Source of the DNA: CAYNJG01 sp965216885
Lineage (GTDB): Bacteria > Planctomycetota > Planctomycetia > Pirellulales > Pirellulaceae
Direction: 5' to 3'
Assembly (NCBI GenBank): GCA_965216885.1
Contig: OZ244209.1
Location: 4,774,001 to 4,838,000 of the forward strand
DNA length: 64,000 nucleotides
Below, one piece after another: positions 41,407-50,260 of this stretch (positions are counted from its first letter, which is position 1; every line of letters starts with the position of its first letter). Position numbers and translations under genes: made by a program. The notes under the pieces are model-generated. The model saw only the letters and a program-made list of their open reading frames with translations, did no database searches and was not told the DNA's origin.

Positions 41407-43344
41407 TCACTTTCCGCGATAGTACGTAATCAAAGGTGGCTCTTTTTCGCTATCAACCTTCATGTGTCGCGAAGTGAGTGAAGCGTCGATGTCTTCTCTT
41501 GGTGGGCAGAATTCTTTGTCGATTAAAATGATCTGCGTGCCTTCTAATTCGCCTGTCGCGAGTTCATACAGCAACTGATGGAATCCCTCGAACTGTTCGC
41601 GATTCTCCCTTTCGCTGATATTCTTCATCGGAGAATCGATGACCAGCAGTGTTGGCAACAATGTTCCGAGCTGTGCCGATAGCCGATGAGCAGCCAACGC
41701 AAAACAACACTTGAATAGATTCTTCTTTCCCCCGCTTCCAAGCGTGCTGAATGAGGTAGTTGCCAGCTCGCCCGATTTTCCGTGCACTGCGGGAAGAAAC
41801 CACGGTGGGCTCATATCAACTATGTCATCAGTTTCAAAGCCCGGTACTTTCGCCCGAAGCAAACAATCAAGAAATAGCTTCTTCAGTATCCGAAGATTGG
41901 ACAAGTCCTGCTCTGCGGCCTCACGGGTTTGCTTCAACTCACGACGCACTCTGGATTCGTCTGCCGCGAGTGCATCAGCCTGTGCTTTTAGGTCTTCGAC
42001 ACGAGTTGGAAGGGTTTTTATTCGAATGAGATAGTTTCGTTCCTGCTCTCTGGTGGCACGCTTCTTTTCAAGTGAAATGGCCTCAGCAAGATAAGCCGAA
42101 TCATATTGCTGCATCTCGTGCACCAGCTTTTGGTCCACCTCCTGTTTCAGCTGCCCGAGTTCATCCCGTCGCCGTCGCATGCGTCGCATTTGCGTGGTCT
42201 GGGCCTCGATCATCTCCTCGAGCTCTTTGACTCGACTTGCGATATCTGCCTGCGTTTGCGCTCCCTCAGATTCATCTTCACCTGACAACTCATCGCTTTG
42301 CCCGCACACAGAGCAAGCTGTGCTGGAATGTTCTGGCAATGGTCTTGTACACCTTGGACATTTCACAAAATCCACGTCGTTCAATACCGCTCGGGCACTC
42401 TCCAGTCGTCGAACTTTTGTCGAAAGAGCCAGGATCTCGTTTCGATGTCGGCGATCATCGGCATTGATGGATTCGATCTCTTCCAAGGCACGCTCTACGG
42501 CTTCAAGTTCTGATGCAACCTGACGTGCTTCGCTACGAAGTTCGTCCGCCACATGGCTGACCAACGATTCCCGTTCGCCTCGAATCGATTGAATCCGACG
42601 ATCCAAAAGTTCCAGCTGCCTGGCGCCGTCCTTTTCTTGTGCCTCGATTTCTTCGAGTGAAGAAAACTGAGCTTCACGTAGGGATCGCTCCAGAATGGTG
42701 GCACTTTGAGCATATCCTTGTCGTTGACGCCGAATCAATTCGAGCTGCTCCTCAAGTTCGGCAACCCGCTCTTGATGAACACCAAGGATCGAACGCAATA
42801 CGTTGCGACTCTTTAGTCGTTTGAACGTGTCTGCGTCCCTATCGAGACTGAAGAAGCTGCTGTCCATACTGTCTTGGTCGAGATAGCAATACCACAGCAG
42901 GTCGCGAAGGCTAAGCCGCTCCAAATCAGAATCATCTCTAAGCTGACTTCTACGAACGCGAGGTGGGGCGAGGCCAGCAAGGTGGAATATGAGGTCAGAA
43001 AGAACCTCAACTTTGGTATCGGGAAGCACAACGCCAGCTGCTTTGCGCACGGGAAGGAGAAGCTGGCTGCCGTTCCAAGAGGCCACGGCCCGATGCGATT
43101 CCCGCTCTCGTTCGACTCTCAACTCTGTGTCTTCAACGACAAGCGTCAGAGCCACCGCTACAAATTCGTTTTGCAAAGCAGCTGTCATCACCATTTGCTC
43201 TGCACCAAGACAGTAGTCGATGAGTCTCGCGATCGTCGATTTCCCCGCGCCAAGTTCCCCGTAGAAGTACGAAATGTCGTCAAAGACGATGGGCTCGACG
43301 GACTTCTTGCACGTTAGCTGTAGTTCCTTCAGCCGCATCTTCAT
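41407..43344 (-). CDS. ABC-3C system ATPase (DUF3732/Rad50-like)
   Basis: The ATG at 43344 overlaps the preceding stop (ATGA) and gives 645 residues. Walker A is YFYGELGAGKSTIARLIDYCL (the IDYCLG part is typical of DUF3732), followed by long coiled coils (about 190-500) with a central CPRCTRPLPEHSSTACSVCGQ (four-cysteine zinc hook) and a C-terminal signature FSTLGSGGKKNLFKCC plus Walker B LLVIDSPM. The fold is that of an SMC/Rad50-type ABC ATPase. In three-component ABC systems it senses invading nucleic acid and licenses the nuclease subunit. The gene is third in a translationally coupled trio. Family assignment is from recalled motifs. Confidence 0.82.
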   Translation of the reverse strand: MKMRLKELQLTCKKSVEPIVFDDISYFYGELGAGKSTIARLIDYCLGAEQMVMTAALQNEFVAVALTLVVEDTELRVERERESHRAVASWNGSQLLLPVRKAAGVVLPDTKVEVLSDLIFHLAGLAPPRVRRSQLRDDSDLERLSLRDLLWYCYLDQDSMDSSFFSLDRDADTFKRLKSRNVLRSILGVHQERVAELEEQLELIRRQRQGYAQSATILERSLREAQFSSLEEIEAQEKDGARQLELLDRRIQSIRGERESLVSHVADELRSEARQVASELEAVERALEEIESINADDRRHRNEILALSTKVRRLESARAVLNDVDFVKCPRCTRPLPEHSSTACSVCGQSDELSGEDESEGAQTQADIASRVKELEEMIEAQTTQMRRMRRRRDELGQLKQEVDQKLVHEMQQYDSAYLAEAISLEKKRATREQERNYLIRIKTLPTRVEDLKAQADALAADESRVRRELKQTREAAEQDLSNLRILKKLFLDCLLRAKVPGFETDDIVDMSPPWFLPAVHGKSGELATTSFSTLGSGGKKNLFKCCFALAAHRLSAQLGTLLPTLLVIDSPMKNISERENREQFEGFHQLLYELATGELEGTQIILIDKEFCPPREDIDASLTSRHMKVDSEKEPPLITYYRGK

Positions 43345-43904
43345 GGCTCGATCTTCTTTCCCCACTTCATGCCGGTTAGTTCGGGCACGATTTCGTAGAT
43401 CTTGTCTTTGAGCCAGGTACCGGATCTTGATCCGATGGTCTTGTCGACTAGCTTTGACCGTTCGTCGAGGTCCCTGAAGTCCTCTGTTTCCGCAACCTGC
43501 TTAGCTAGTTCGACGCCGGAATTCGTCAATTTGATATGGACCGTTTTGCCCTGAAGATAGGTATCGGCAAGTCCCTTAGCCACAAGAATACCGATCCAGC
43601 GCCGATACCGTGGGTCCCATGGTCCGTATCGAAAGCGAATCATTTTGCTTTCAACGGTGTCGGACTCATATTCGCGAAGCGGTACCCTAATTTTGCGTTT
43701 GCGTGACTCGTTCAGTTGGTCGACCAAACGTTGGAAATATAGAGGGTAGCGAAGCATAAAGTCAATTTTTGCTAGTTTGGTAATACCCTCGACCGTGCCC
43801 TTCCCTCGTTTGGCCGCGTGCCGTAACAACAAGAGCAATCTCGCTTCGTGAAGATGATCCGACTGCTCAGTTTCGATGGTGGCATCGATAATTCGAAGGC
43901 TCAT
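43341..43904 (-). CDS. ABC-3C system middle component (winged-helix)
   Basis: This 187-residue protein starts at an ATG overlapping the stop of the nuclease gene (ATGA) and ends in an ATGA overlap with the ATPase gene. It is mostly helical with a winged-helix-like centre (LLLLRHAAKRGKGTVEGITKL, in parts: helix, turn; then IGILVAKGLADTYLQGKTV as wing) that matches the position, size and coupling of middle components in ABC-3C systems. It should bridge the ATPase and the effector. No enzyme motif is present. The call leans heavily on context. Confidence 0.65.
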   Translation of the reverse strand: MSLRIIDATIETEQSDHLHEARLLLLLRHAAKRGKGTVEGITKLAKIDFMLRYPLYFQRLVDQLNESRKRKIRVPLREYESDTVESKMIRFRYGPWDPRYRRWIGILVAKGLADTYLQGKTVHIKLTNSGVELAKQVAETEDFRDLDERSKLVDKTIGSRSGTWLKDKIYEIVPELTGMKWGKKIEP

Positions 43905-45214
43905 GCGCTAGCCTCATCAAGGTCAAACCGTTCACTCCACCAGACTGTGCAGTCTTCCGTTAGAAGACCGGACATGCCGACCATGCATTCATAGGACTCA
44001 CCATACACGTTTCCCGGTTGCTCTTTTGCCTTGTCCTTCAACTCTGCAAGGACTAGTTTCATCATCTCGGTTCCAGAAACGAGTCCGTTGAATCGTGAGT
44101 TCAGGGATGCGTCGTCGCACACCCCTTGAACGACGGCTTCCAGTTGGTTACGTATTTGCTGAATCTCCTGCGGCTTGGCGGCTGCCAATTCCAATAAATG
44201 ACGTTCCGTGGAAGTCGTCCGACGTTTCATCGTTTCGATCTGCTGACGAAGATTGCCCTGCAGCAGTTTTTTCTCCAACGTAGAAAGGTTGTTCGTAGTA
44301 ACCCGCTGCCCCGTTCTGGTCGTGATATCGGAGTAACGGAAATATGGCGGTGACTTTGCTTGAACGGCTGTCGCCACGACCGAAGGAAATAGCTGCTTCG
44401 CCTGAACACGTGGATCACTGATTGCGGTTCCGTTTACGCAACACCAGTGCTTTGCTGGGTCATCAACGAAGTTGGAAGAAGCGTCGAACACCTTTTGAAT
44501 CAACTCGTCACGGATTGCATTGAGCTGATGTGGAGCAAACGAGTTGCAGCTGCCCAACGATGCAATGTGAGTTTGGCTGATGGCTACTTCAAAGTCAGCC
44601 AAACTCGGTCCCACGATCAATTCTAATCGTTTGAAGACATTGAACAGGCATGTTGTGTCGACCCCGCAAGCTTGCGCTAGCTTCGCAAGTGAGTCGTTAA
44701 ACGGAGCATTCAATTTCGACACATCGTCAACGGCATCAATAGCCGTTAACAATTGCTGCGGAGCTCGCTTAATCTTTGTCTGAGCGCTGCTGTTGGAAAC
44801 GCAAGCGTTGGATACGAACTTGAACCGGCCGAGCTTGCCGGGAAAGCGTGTTTCAAGCGTGGTGAATTTCTTAATGGCAGAGATGAATCCGTCCGTTGTT
44901 AGTTCCCAGTAACCGTTTTCGGGTTGGCGTGTCTTGACCTGAAAGCTGTCGAACATCTCGTCAGCTTGAGCAAGGTAGTCATCGTGGTGTTCGCACCAAA
45001 TGCTCTGATAATCAAGCCGCCCAGTGGCGATCCCGGTTAGAAGAATGGCACCGTACGCATGTTGGTATCGGTATCGTCGTTGGGTTTCGTCACCTGGGTC
45101 CTCCGTGTCGTGGACTTCCCCTGGGTTCTTGACGTTTCCGTCCGCATCAAGCTCTGGTGCGACAGGCTCTCTGGATCTCTTCTTGGCAACTTTTTTCTTT
45201 GGTTTCTTTGCCAT
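43901..45214 (-). CDS. ABC-3C effector: DUF4297 (Cap4-like) dsDNA nuclease
   Basis: The 437-residue protein begins with a basic tail (KKPKKKVAKKRS), then a DUF4297-type nuclease core: ETQRRYRYQHAYGAILL, IWCEHHDDYL and FDSFQVKTRQPE, an E-D-QxK active site of the PD-(D/E)xK class as in CBASS Cap4. About 250 C-terminal residues are helical and probably form the dimerisation domain typical of ABC-3C effectors. Predicted to cut double-stranded DNA when activated, perhaps by abortive infection. First gene of the trio; ATG at 45214. No cyclase is nearby, so CBASS is unlikely. Confidence 0.75.
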   Translation of the reverse strand: MAKKPKKKVAKKRSREPVAPELDADGNVKNPGEVHDTEDPGDETQRRYRYQHAYGAILLTGIATGRLDYQSIWCEHHDDYLAQADEMFDSFQVKTRQPENGYWELTTDGFISAIKKFTTLETRFPGKLGRFKFVSNACVSNSSAQTKIKRAPQQLLTAIDAVDDVSKLNAPFNDSLAKLAQACGVDTTCLFNVFKRLELIVGPSLADFEVAISQTHIASLGSCNSFAPHQLNAIRDELIQKVFDASSNFVDDPAKHWCCVNGTAISDPRVQAKQLFPSVVATAVQAKSPPYFRYSDITTRTGQRVTTNNLSTLEKKLLQGNLRQQIETMKRRTTSTERHLLELAAAKPQEIQQIRNQLEAVVQGVCDDASLNSRFNGLVSGTEMMKLVLAELKDKAKEQPGNVYGESYECMVGMSGLLTEDCTVWWSERFDLDEASA

Positions 45215-45436
45215 TCAAGGTCGATCATGAATCGAATAATTGAAAACCAGTAGTTTACCACCATATGTCTTTCTGCGGTAATCAATATGTTGTGATACCG
45301 ACGTGTTAGGTTATGCGGAATCCGCCTCCTCCAGAGAGGGGTTAGCCAAGCTCTCCTCTCCCGATCGACATTTGCTCCAACTTGTGGCAACGTCTAGTTC
45401 AACCGGCAATTTCGCCAGATCGATGAGAGGAGCAGT

Positions 45437-45823
45437 ATGGCTTATCGGTGTCCGCACTATCCGTGCGAAGCATCATCTATGGAAGGACTCATTCAGCAGG
45501 TGGCGTTGTCTTACTTGCGTCACGGTTACTGGTGGTACGTGACCGGCATCGTCCCAGATCGAAAAGAGCCGACTGAAATCGATCACAACATTCTCAGCAA
45601 GTACGGCATCCGCAAGGACTGGCGGTTCATCGCCCTCAACAAGAGTCGAGCGCTCGATACCCCCGGAGGGAGCATGGTTCCACAACAGATGACGACACAG
45701 CGTGTCTGGTTGATGTCGAGACCAACGATCACGGTCAATGAAGGCTACGCAGCGGAGACAAATCTGCTTCAAGTCAGCAAGCAATCAGCCGTCGTAACGC
45801 GGCCACAGTGGTTTTTTAAGTGA
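45437..45823 (+). pseudogene. truncated copy of the gene at 50261, fused to repeat module
   Basis: MAYRCPHYPCEASSMEG through ALNKSR (about 73 residues) follows the protein at 50261-51157 closely, including the upstream GAGAGGAGCAGT ribosome site. After about 45650 the homology stops and the 212-bp module copy 2 follows, adding an unrelated tail up to the stop at 45823. The remaining 225 residues of the intact copy are absent. Confidence 0.8.
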
Positions 45824-45870
45824 AGAAATTTGCGCACGGCTTTGAGGGATTGCCCGAAACGAAATCCCTC
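45659..45870 (+). repeat. 212-bp module, copy 2
   Basis: Matches 39625-39836 at 186 of 212 positions without gaps, including the terminal GAGGGATT/AATCCCTC stem. It replaces the 3' part of the truncated gene, so it reached this place by recombination or insertion. Confidence 0.85.
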
Positions 45871-46075
45871 ACCTTGTGACTCCAAATCATCGGCCCTCAC
45901 AGCAGTAAAGGTAGCTGGCGGGACGCCAGTTTGGCAGCTTGGTTCTTTCAGCCAGAATCACCGTTCCCCTTAACCCAATGCTTCCTAACAGGTTACTGCG
46001 CCGCAAGAAATATTGGCGCATTATTTGCTGAGAAAGGTTGCTTTCCGGTTTACCAATCTATCACGGAGGGGTGGT

Positions 46076-48262
46076 GTGAACGTTTACGGATTGCGTGCGA
46101 GGAATTTTCGAAAGCTACACGATGTCTATCTAGATTTAGATCCGGAGCTTTCCATACTTGTTGGTGCAAACAACAGCGGTAAGACATCCGCCATGCATGC
46201 CATGAGGTTGTTTACGCTGGGGATCAAAGACAAGTTCAGTATTCACGATTTCAGCGCACCTTGCTGGAAGGATTTCAACCAATTCGGAGAACGCGCGTCA
46301 AATGCCGAATTGCCGAAGATGTCGATCGATATATGGTTTTCTATCGAGAAGAAAGATCTGCATCGTGTAATGGATTTGCTGCCCAGCTTGGAGTGGAAAG
46401 ACACTCTTGTAGGAATTCGAGTGGAGCTCGCCGCAGGAAATGACTCGGAGCTTCTTGCGCGATTCGAATCAGCGCGGGACCAAGCGCTCGAGAATGCTAG
46501 AACTGACAAGGACGGAAAATTTGAGTATATGCCAACCCCGAACAACCTTTGTGACTACCTCACGAAAGAATTTAGCAAGGAGTACGAACTTCGGTACTAC
46601 GTGCTCGACCGTGCGCAGTTCGATGACTCCTTCAAAGAGAAAGATGGATACCATCCAAGTGAGCTCGTAAAGGAAAAGGGGCGAAGCGGCAAAGAGATTC
46701 TAAACTCCCTTGTTAAGGTCGACTGTCTTACGGCCCAACGCCATCTTTCAGACAACGGTGAAAGCAGCAGGTCTGAGGATCTCTCACGATGCCTAAGTCG
46801 CTTTTACAAGCGAAACCTAGACAAGCGTGCTGACGACCATGAAGCTATGCTCGCCTTGGCACAATCTGAAGAGCAACTGAACGAGCACTTTGGACAAGTG
46901 TTCTCTGATACGCTCGCAAGACTGGCTGATCTAGGTTATCCGGGTCTGGCAAATCCCAAATTGTTGATCCGGTCAACATTGAATCCGGTGACGATTATGA
47001 ATAGTCACGACGGCGCTCGTGTCCACTACGAGGTGGAGGAGGATCCCGATGTAACTCTTACTTTGCCAGACCAATACAATGGACTTGGGTATCGCAATCT
47101 CATTTACATGGTAGTTGAGCTTCTTGATGTTCAGTCGCAATGGCTCACTATGCAGGAAAATCGCCCCCCGGTGCATGTGATTTTCATCGAAGAACCCGAG
47201 GTTCATATGCATGCCCAACTCCAGCAGGCATTCATTCGCAAGGTGTTGGAGATCCTGCAAATTGAAGGTGACGACAAAGACATTTGCCACGAACAACTTG
47301 TTATCACCACCCACTCCGCACATATCCTCTACGAGCGGGGTTTCAAGCCGATTCGCTATTTTCGCCGGCTCACGACGGATTCCGTTCACTCCTCCGAAAT
47401 CTTGAACCTCTCTCTGTACCACGAAAAGGCAGAGGAAGATCGCGACTTCCTTGAACGCTATTTGAAGCTGACGCACTGCGATTTGTTCTTCGCAGATGCC
47501 GCAGTACTTGTGGAGGGCAACGTGGAACGCCTTTTGATGCCACTAATGATCAATAAATCGGCGCCAGATCTTCGAAAGGTATATCTCAGCATTCTTGAGG
47601 TCGGAGGTGCTTTCGCCAATCGTCTCCGCTCACTGATCGAGTTTCTGGGGATACCAACGCTCATCGTCACAGACATTGACAGCGTAGCGGTTCCGAAGGA
47701 AGCGAAAGCTGATAGCAAAGCGAAGGCCTCCAGTTGCATGACAGATGTTCCAAACGCAACCACAAGCAATCAGACGTTAAAGGAATGGATTCCAAAACTA
47801 GAGAAAGTGAGCGATCTCCTTGCGGCTAAACCCGATCAACTGATCATCGAACCAACTGAAGCCCTTTTGGCGCCCATTCGTGTGGCGTACCAAACCAAAG
47901 AGAAAGCCGTTTGGGGGAGCGGTGCAGAGAAAGAGGAGGAATCAATCGCGGGGCGAACGCTGGAAGAGGCGTTCGCGTACCAGAACCTTAGCTGGACCCA
48001 ACAAGACGCAGCGGCTGACGCTGGTTTGAAAATCAAGAATTGCGATCAGCTAGATCTGCGTGGTTTGCTTGAAGCGATCAACAAGAAAGTCGCCAGCTCG
48101 AATTTCAAAAAGACCAATTTCGCATTGGGACTGATCGCGAATAAAGACGAAGGCTGGGTTGTTCCTACCTATATCTCGGACGGGCTAGAATGGCTTGAGT
48201 CTGAGTTAGTCCCGGTTCCGATAGCCGATGCCGGCGCTCCAAGCAAAGGAGCAGCGGCCTAA
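46076..48262 (+). CDS. OLD-family ATPase/TOPRIM nuclease (Gabija GajA-like)
   Basis: GTG 46076 is chosen because GGAGGGG lies six bases upstream and the next residues (NVYGLRARNFRKLHDVYL) form the first ATPase strand; the product has 728 residues. The ABC-type ATPase shows Walker A VGANNSGKTSA, Walker B VIFIEEPEVHMH and the H-loop ITTHSAHIL. The C-terminal TOPRIM domain shows AVLVEGNVERLL and LIVTDIDS, the metal-binding acids. Class 2 OLD nucleases of this plan pair with a UvrD-like helicase; here the helicase gene overlaps by one base (TAATG). In Gabija the complex nicks phage DNA when nucleotides are depleted. This protein is longer than the 580-residue GajA. Confidence 0.82.
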   Translation: MNVYGLRARNFRKLHDVYLDLDPELSILVGANNSGKTSAMHAMRLFTLGIKDKFSIHDFSAPCWKDFNQFGERASNAELPKMSIDIWFSIEKKDLHRVMDLLPSLEWKDTLVGIRVELAAGNDSELLARFESARDQALENARTDKDGKFEYMPTPNNLCDYLTKEFSKEYELRYYVLDRAQFDDSFKEKDGYHPSELVKEKGRSGKEILNSLVKVDCLTAQRHLSDNGESSRSEDLSRCLSRFYKRNLDKRADDHEAMLALAQSEEQLNEHFGQVFSDTLARLADLGYPGLANPKLLIRSTLNPVTIMNSHDGARVHYEVEEDPDVTLTLPDQYNGLGYRNLIYMVVELLDVQSQWLTMQENRPPVHVIFIEEPEVHMHAQLQQAFIRKVLEILQIEGDDKDICHEQLVITTHSAHILYERGFKPIRYFRRLTTDSVHSSEILNLSLYHEKAEEDRDFLERYLKLTHCDLFFADAAVLVEGNVERLLMPLMINKSAPDLRKVYLSILEVGGAFANRLRSLIEFLGIPTLIVTDIDSVAVPKEAKADSKAKASSCMTDVPNATTSNQTLKEWIPKLEKVSDLLAAKPDQLIIEPTEALLAPIRVAYQTKEKAVWGSGAEKEEESIAGRTLEEAFAYQNLSWTQQDAAADAGLKIKNCDQLDLRGLLEAINKKVASSNFKKTNFALGLIANKDEGWVVPTYISDGLEWLESELVPVPIADAGAPSKGAAA

Positions 48263-50172
48263 TGACTTCTCGCATCCATCAGCCTGATACCGAAGCAGAC
48301 ATTCAGCTACGTTCGCACCTAAGCGAGCGGCCGTTGAAGAACTTCCTTGTTATCGCTGGCGCTGGCTCTGGAAAAACGACTTCACTAGTGAAGGCGCTGG
48401 ACCATGTAGAAAGAACGGCCGGAGCAATGCTCAGGCGCAGTGCGCAACAAGTCGCCTGTATCACCTACACGGATGTAGCTACGACGGAGATTCTGAATGA
48501 TGTAGGACGATCGGACTTATTTCACGTTTCCACGATCCACAGTTTTCTTTGGTCTGTCATTCGTCCCTTCCAAGACAATATTCGGGATCTAGTTGTCGAA
48601 CGCATTGAGGAAAAAATCCGCAAGTCAGAAGAAAAATCGAATAAGCCGAAGACTACTGATGCAACGAGGGAGAAGCTGCAACTTGAGATTGCCGACTACG
48701 AAAAACAAATCAAAGGCGTACGATCATCGAGCCTTCGGTATGGTGTGGGCCGCGATTACGAAAAAGGAATTCTCGGACACGCTGATGTCCTTCGTTTCGG
48801 TCCAGAAATGATAAGCAGGCACTCGTTGCTGCAGGATGTCCTAGCTGGTCGATTTCCCTATCTCCTTATTGATGAGAGTCAGGATACGAGCCCGGACTTT
48901 GTGGAATCCATACACGCAGTGGTGCACACGGTGGCCGATCGGATCTGCATCGGATTCTTTGGTGATCCGATGCAAAAAATATATCTCGCTGGGATTGGCG
49001 ATTTGGAAGTTTCGAATGAGTGGAACGTAATACAGAAGCCAGAGAATTTCCGATGCCCCGCATCGGTACTGAGCGTCATAAACGCAATCCGTTCTGAAGT
49101 CGATGGATTAGTTCAGAATATTGGGAGCGATCAACAGGCGCAGATCGGCTCGGCACGGGTATTTCTAATCCCTCGGCACTTAGATCGGACATCTCAACTG
49201 TCGGAGATACGCGATCGCCTTGCACGACTAAATAAAGACGATGAGTGGATGAATGACCGCGCCGTTCGCATTCTCGTTCTCGTCCATCGCGCCGCCGCAA
49301 ACAGGTTGGGCTTTCCAACTATATACTCGGCTCTTAACGACAATGGGCCAAACCGTCTAAAGGACGGTCTTCTTGACGGCTCTGCATGGGTTTTCAAACC
49401 GTTCTTCAATTTCGTTCTTCCGATCACGGAAGCAAGAGCTGCCAACGATGACTTTGAGGTCATTTCTGTTCTCCGTCGCGAGTGTCCTCGTCTCTCGCCT
49501 GACAATATCAAGGGGCAAGATCCGCAGGAGTTGCTTGGCAGTCTAAAAGAAGACGTGGAAAAACTTTGCCAGATCTTTCATGGTGATTCCAAACTTCGTG
49601 ATGTCCTCATGTTTCTTAGGAATAGCGACATGGTGATGTTGGACGATCGATTCGGTGACCGCCTAGATAGCGGCAACGACGGCAATGTTTTGCGAGGGGA
49701 AGATAAGGCCGTAAACGATTTTCTGGAAACCAACACATCAGAACTCATCGGATTCCGGGATTACATCAGCGAGAAATCTCCATTTTCGACACAGCAAGGA
49801 GTAAAGGGAGCTGAGTTTGAACGTGTACTCGTCGTGCTAGATGACGCTGAAAGCAACTACAACCAGTTTTCATACGACAAACTACTCGGCGTGAAACCGC
49901 TGTCCGATCGCGACAAGGAGCACATAGCGGCGAAGGAAGATTCCGTAATCGATCGAACACGTCGGTTGTTTTACGTGTGCTGTTCTAGAGCGACGAAGGA
50001 CCTTGCAGTGGCTTTCTTCACCGATGACATCGGGGCGGCGAAGCAGCAACTAAAGTCAAAGGGATGGTTTGAAGAGGACAAGATCTATAGCTGCCCGCTT
50101 GAGCCACTTCCGGATCCGATATGTGAACCCATTTCCGAAGTGCAGCTCCGTCTGTTTGACACTAACGTTTAG
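48262..50172 (+). CDS. UvrD-like helicase, Gabija GajB-like
   Basis: The 636-residue partner of the OLD nuclease starts at the ATG sharing one base with its stop. SF1 motifs: Walker A IAGAGSGKTTSL, Ia ITYTDVATTEI, II LLIDESQDTSP, III GFFGDPMQKIY, IV PENFRCPASVL, V QQGVKGAEFERVLVVLDD and VI RRLFYVCCSRATKDLAV. A coiled insertion of about 60 residues (ERIEEKIRKSEEKSNKPK) lies between Ia and II. It is somewhat larger than GajB (about 495). As in Gabija it would detect or process DNA ends for the nuclease. The next gene starts 88 bases later. Confidence 0.82.
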   Translation: MTSRIHQPDTEADIQLRSHLSERPLKNFLVIAGAGSGKTTSLVKALDHVERTAGAMLRRSAQQVACITYTDVATTEILNDVGRSDLFHVSTIHSFLWSVIRPFQDNIRDLVVERIEEKIRKSEEKSNKPKTTDATREKLQLEIADYEKQIKGVRSSSLRYGVGRDYEKGILGHADVLRFGPEMISRHSLLQDVLAGRFPYLLIDESQDTSPDFVESIHAVVHTVADRICIGFFGDPMQKIYLAGIGDLEVSNEWNVIQKPENFRCPASVLSVINAIRSEVDGLVQNIGSDQQAQIGSARVFLIPRHLDRTSQLSEIRDRLARLNKDDEWMNDRAVRILVLVHRAAANRLGFPTIYSALNDNGPNRLKDGLLDGSAWVFKPFFNFVLPITEARAANDDFEVISVLRRECPRLSPDNIKGQDPQELLGSLKEDVEKLCQIFHGDSKLRDVLMFLRNSDMVMLDDRFGDRLDSGNDGNVLRGEDKAVNDFLETNTSELIGFRDYISEKSPFSTQQGVKGAEFERVLVVLDDAESNYNQFSYDKLLGVKPLSDRDKEHIAAKEDSVIDRTRRLFYVCCSRATKDLAVAFFTDDIGAAKQQLKSKGWFEEDKIYSCPLEPLPDPICEPISEVQLRLFDTNV

Positions 50173-50260
50173 GTGTATCGCCGTCACTTCTTTACAAAGT
50201 TCTCCTGTTGTGGCACTCTCTCGCAGACGGCAATTCAGCCGGATCGATGAGAGGAGCAGT

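Noticed and set aside
43901..45214. Cap4 of a CBASS system
   Set aside because: No nucleotidyltransferase or cyclase gene is nearby; the ATGA-coupled ABC partner genes fit ABC-3C.
45659..45823. Fused tail of the truncated gene as a real protein domain
   Set aside because: The same DNA at 39625 is not open in that frame, so the tail is an accidental read into the repeat module.
39625..45870. Template/variable repeat of a diversity-generating retroelement
   Set aside because: The 26 differences between the two copies are not adenine-specific and no reverse transcriptase is present.
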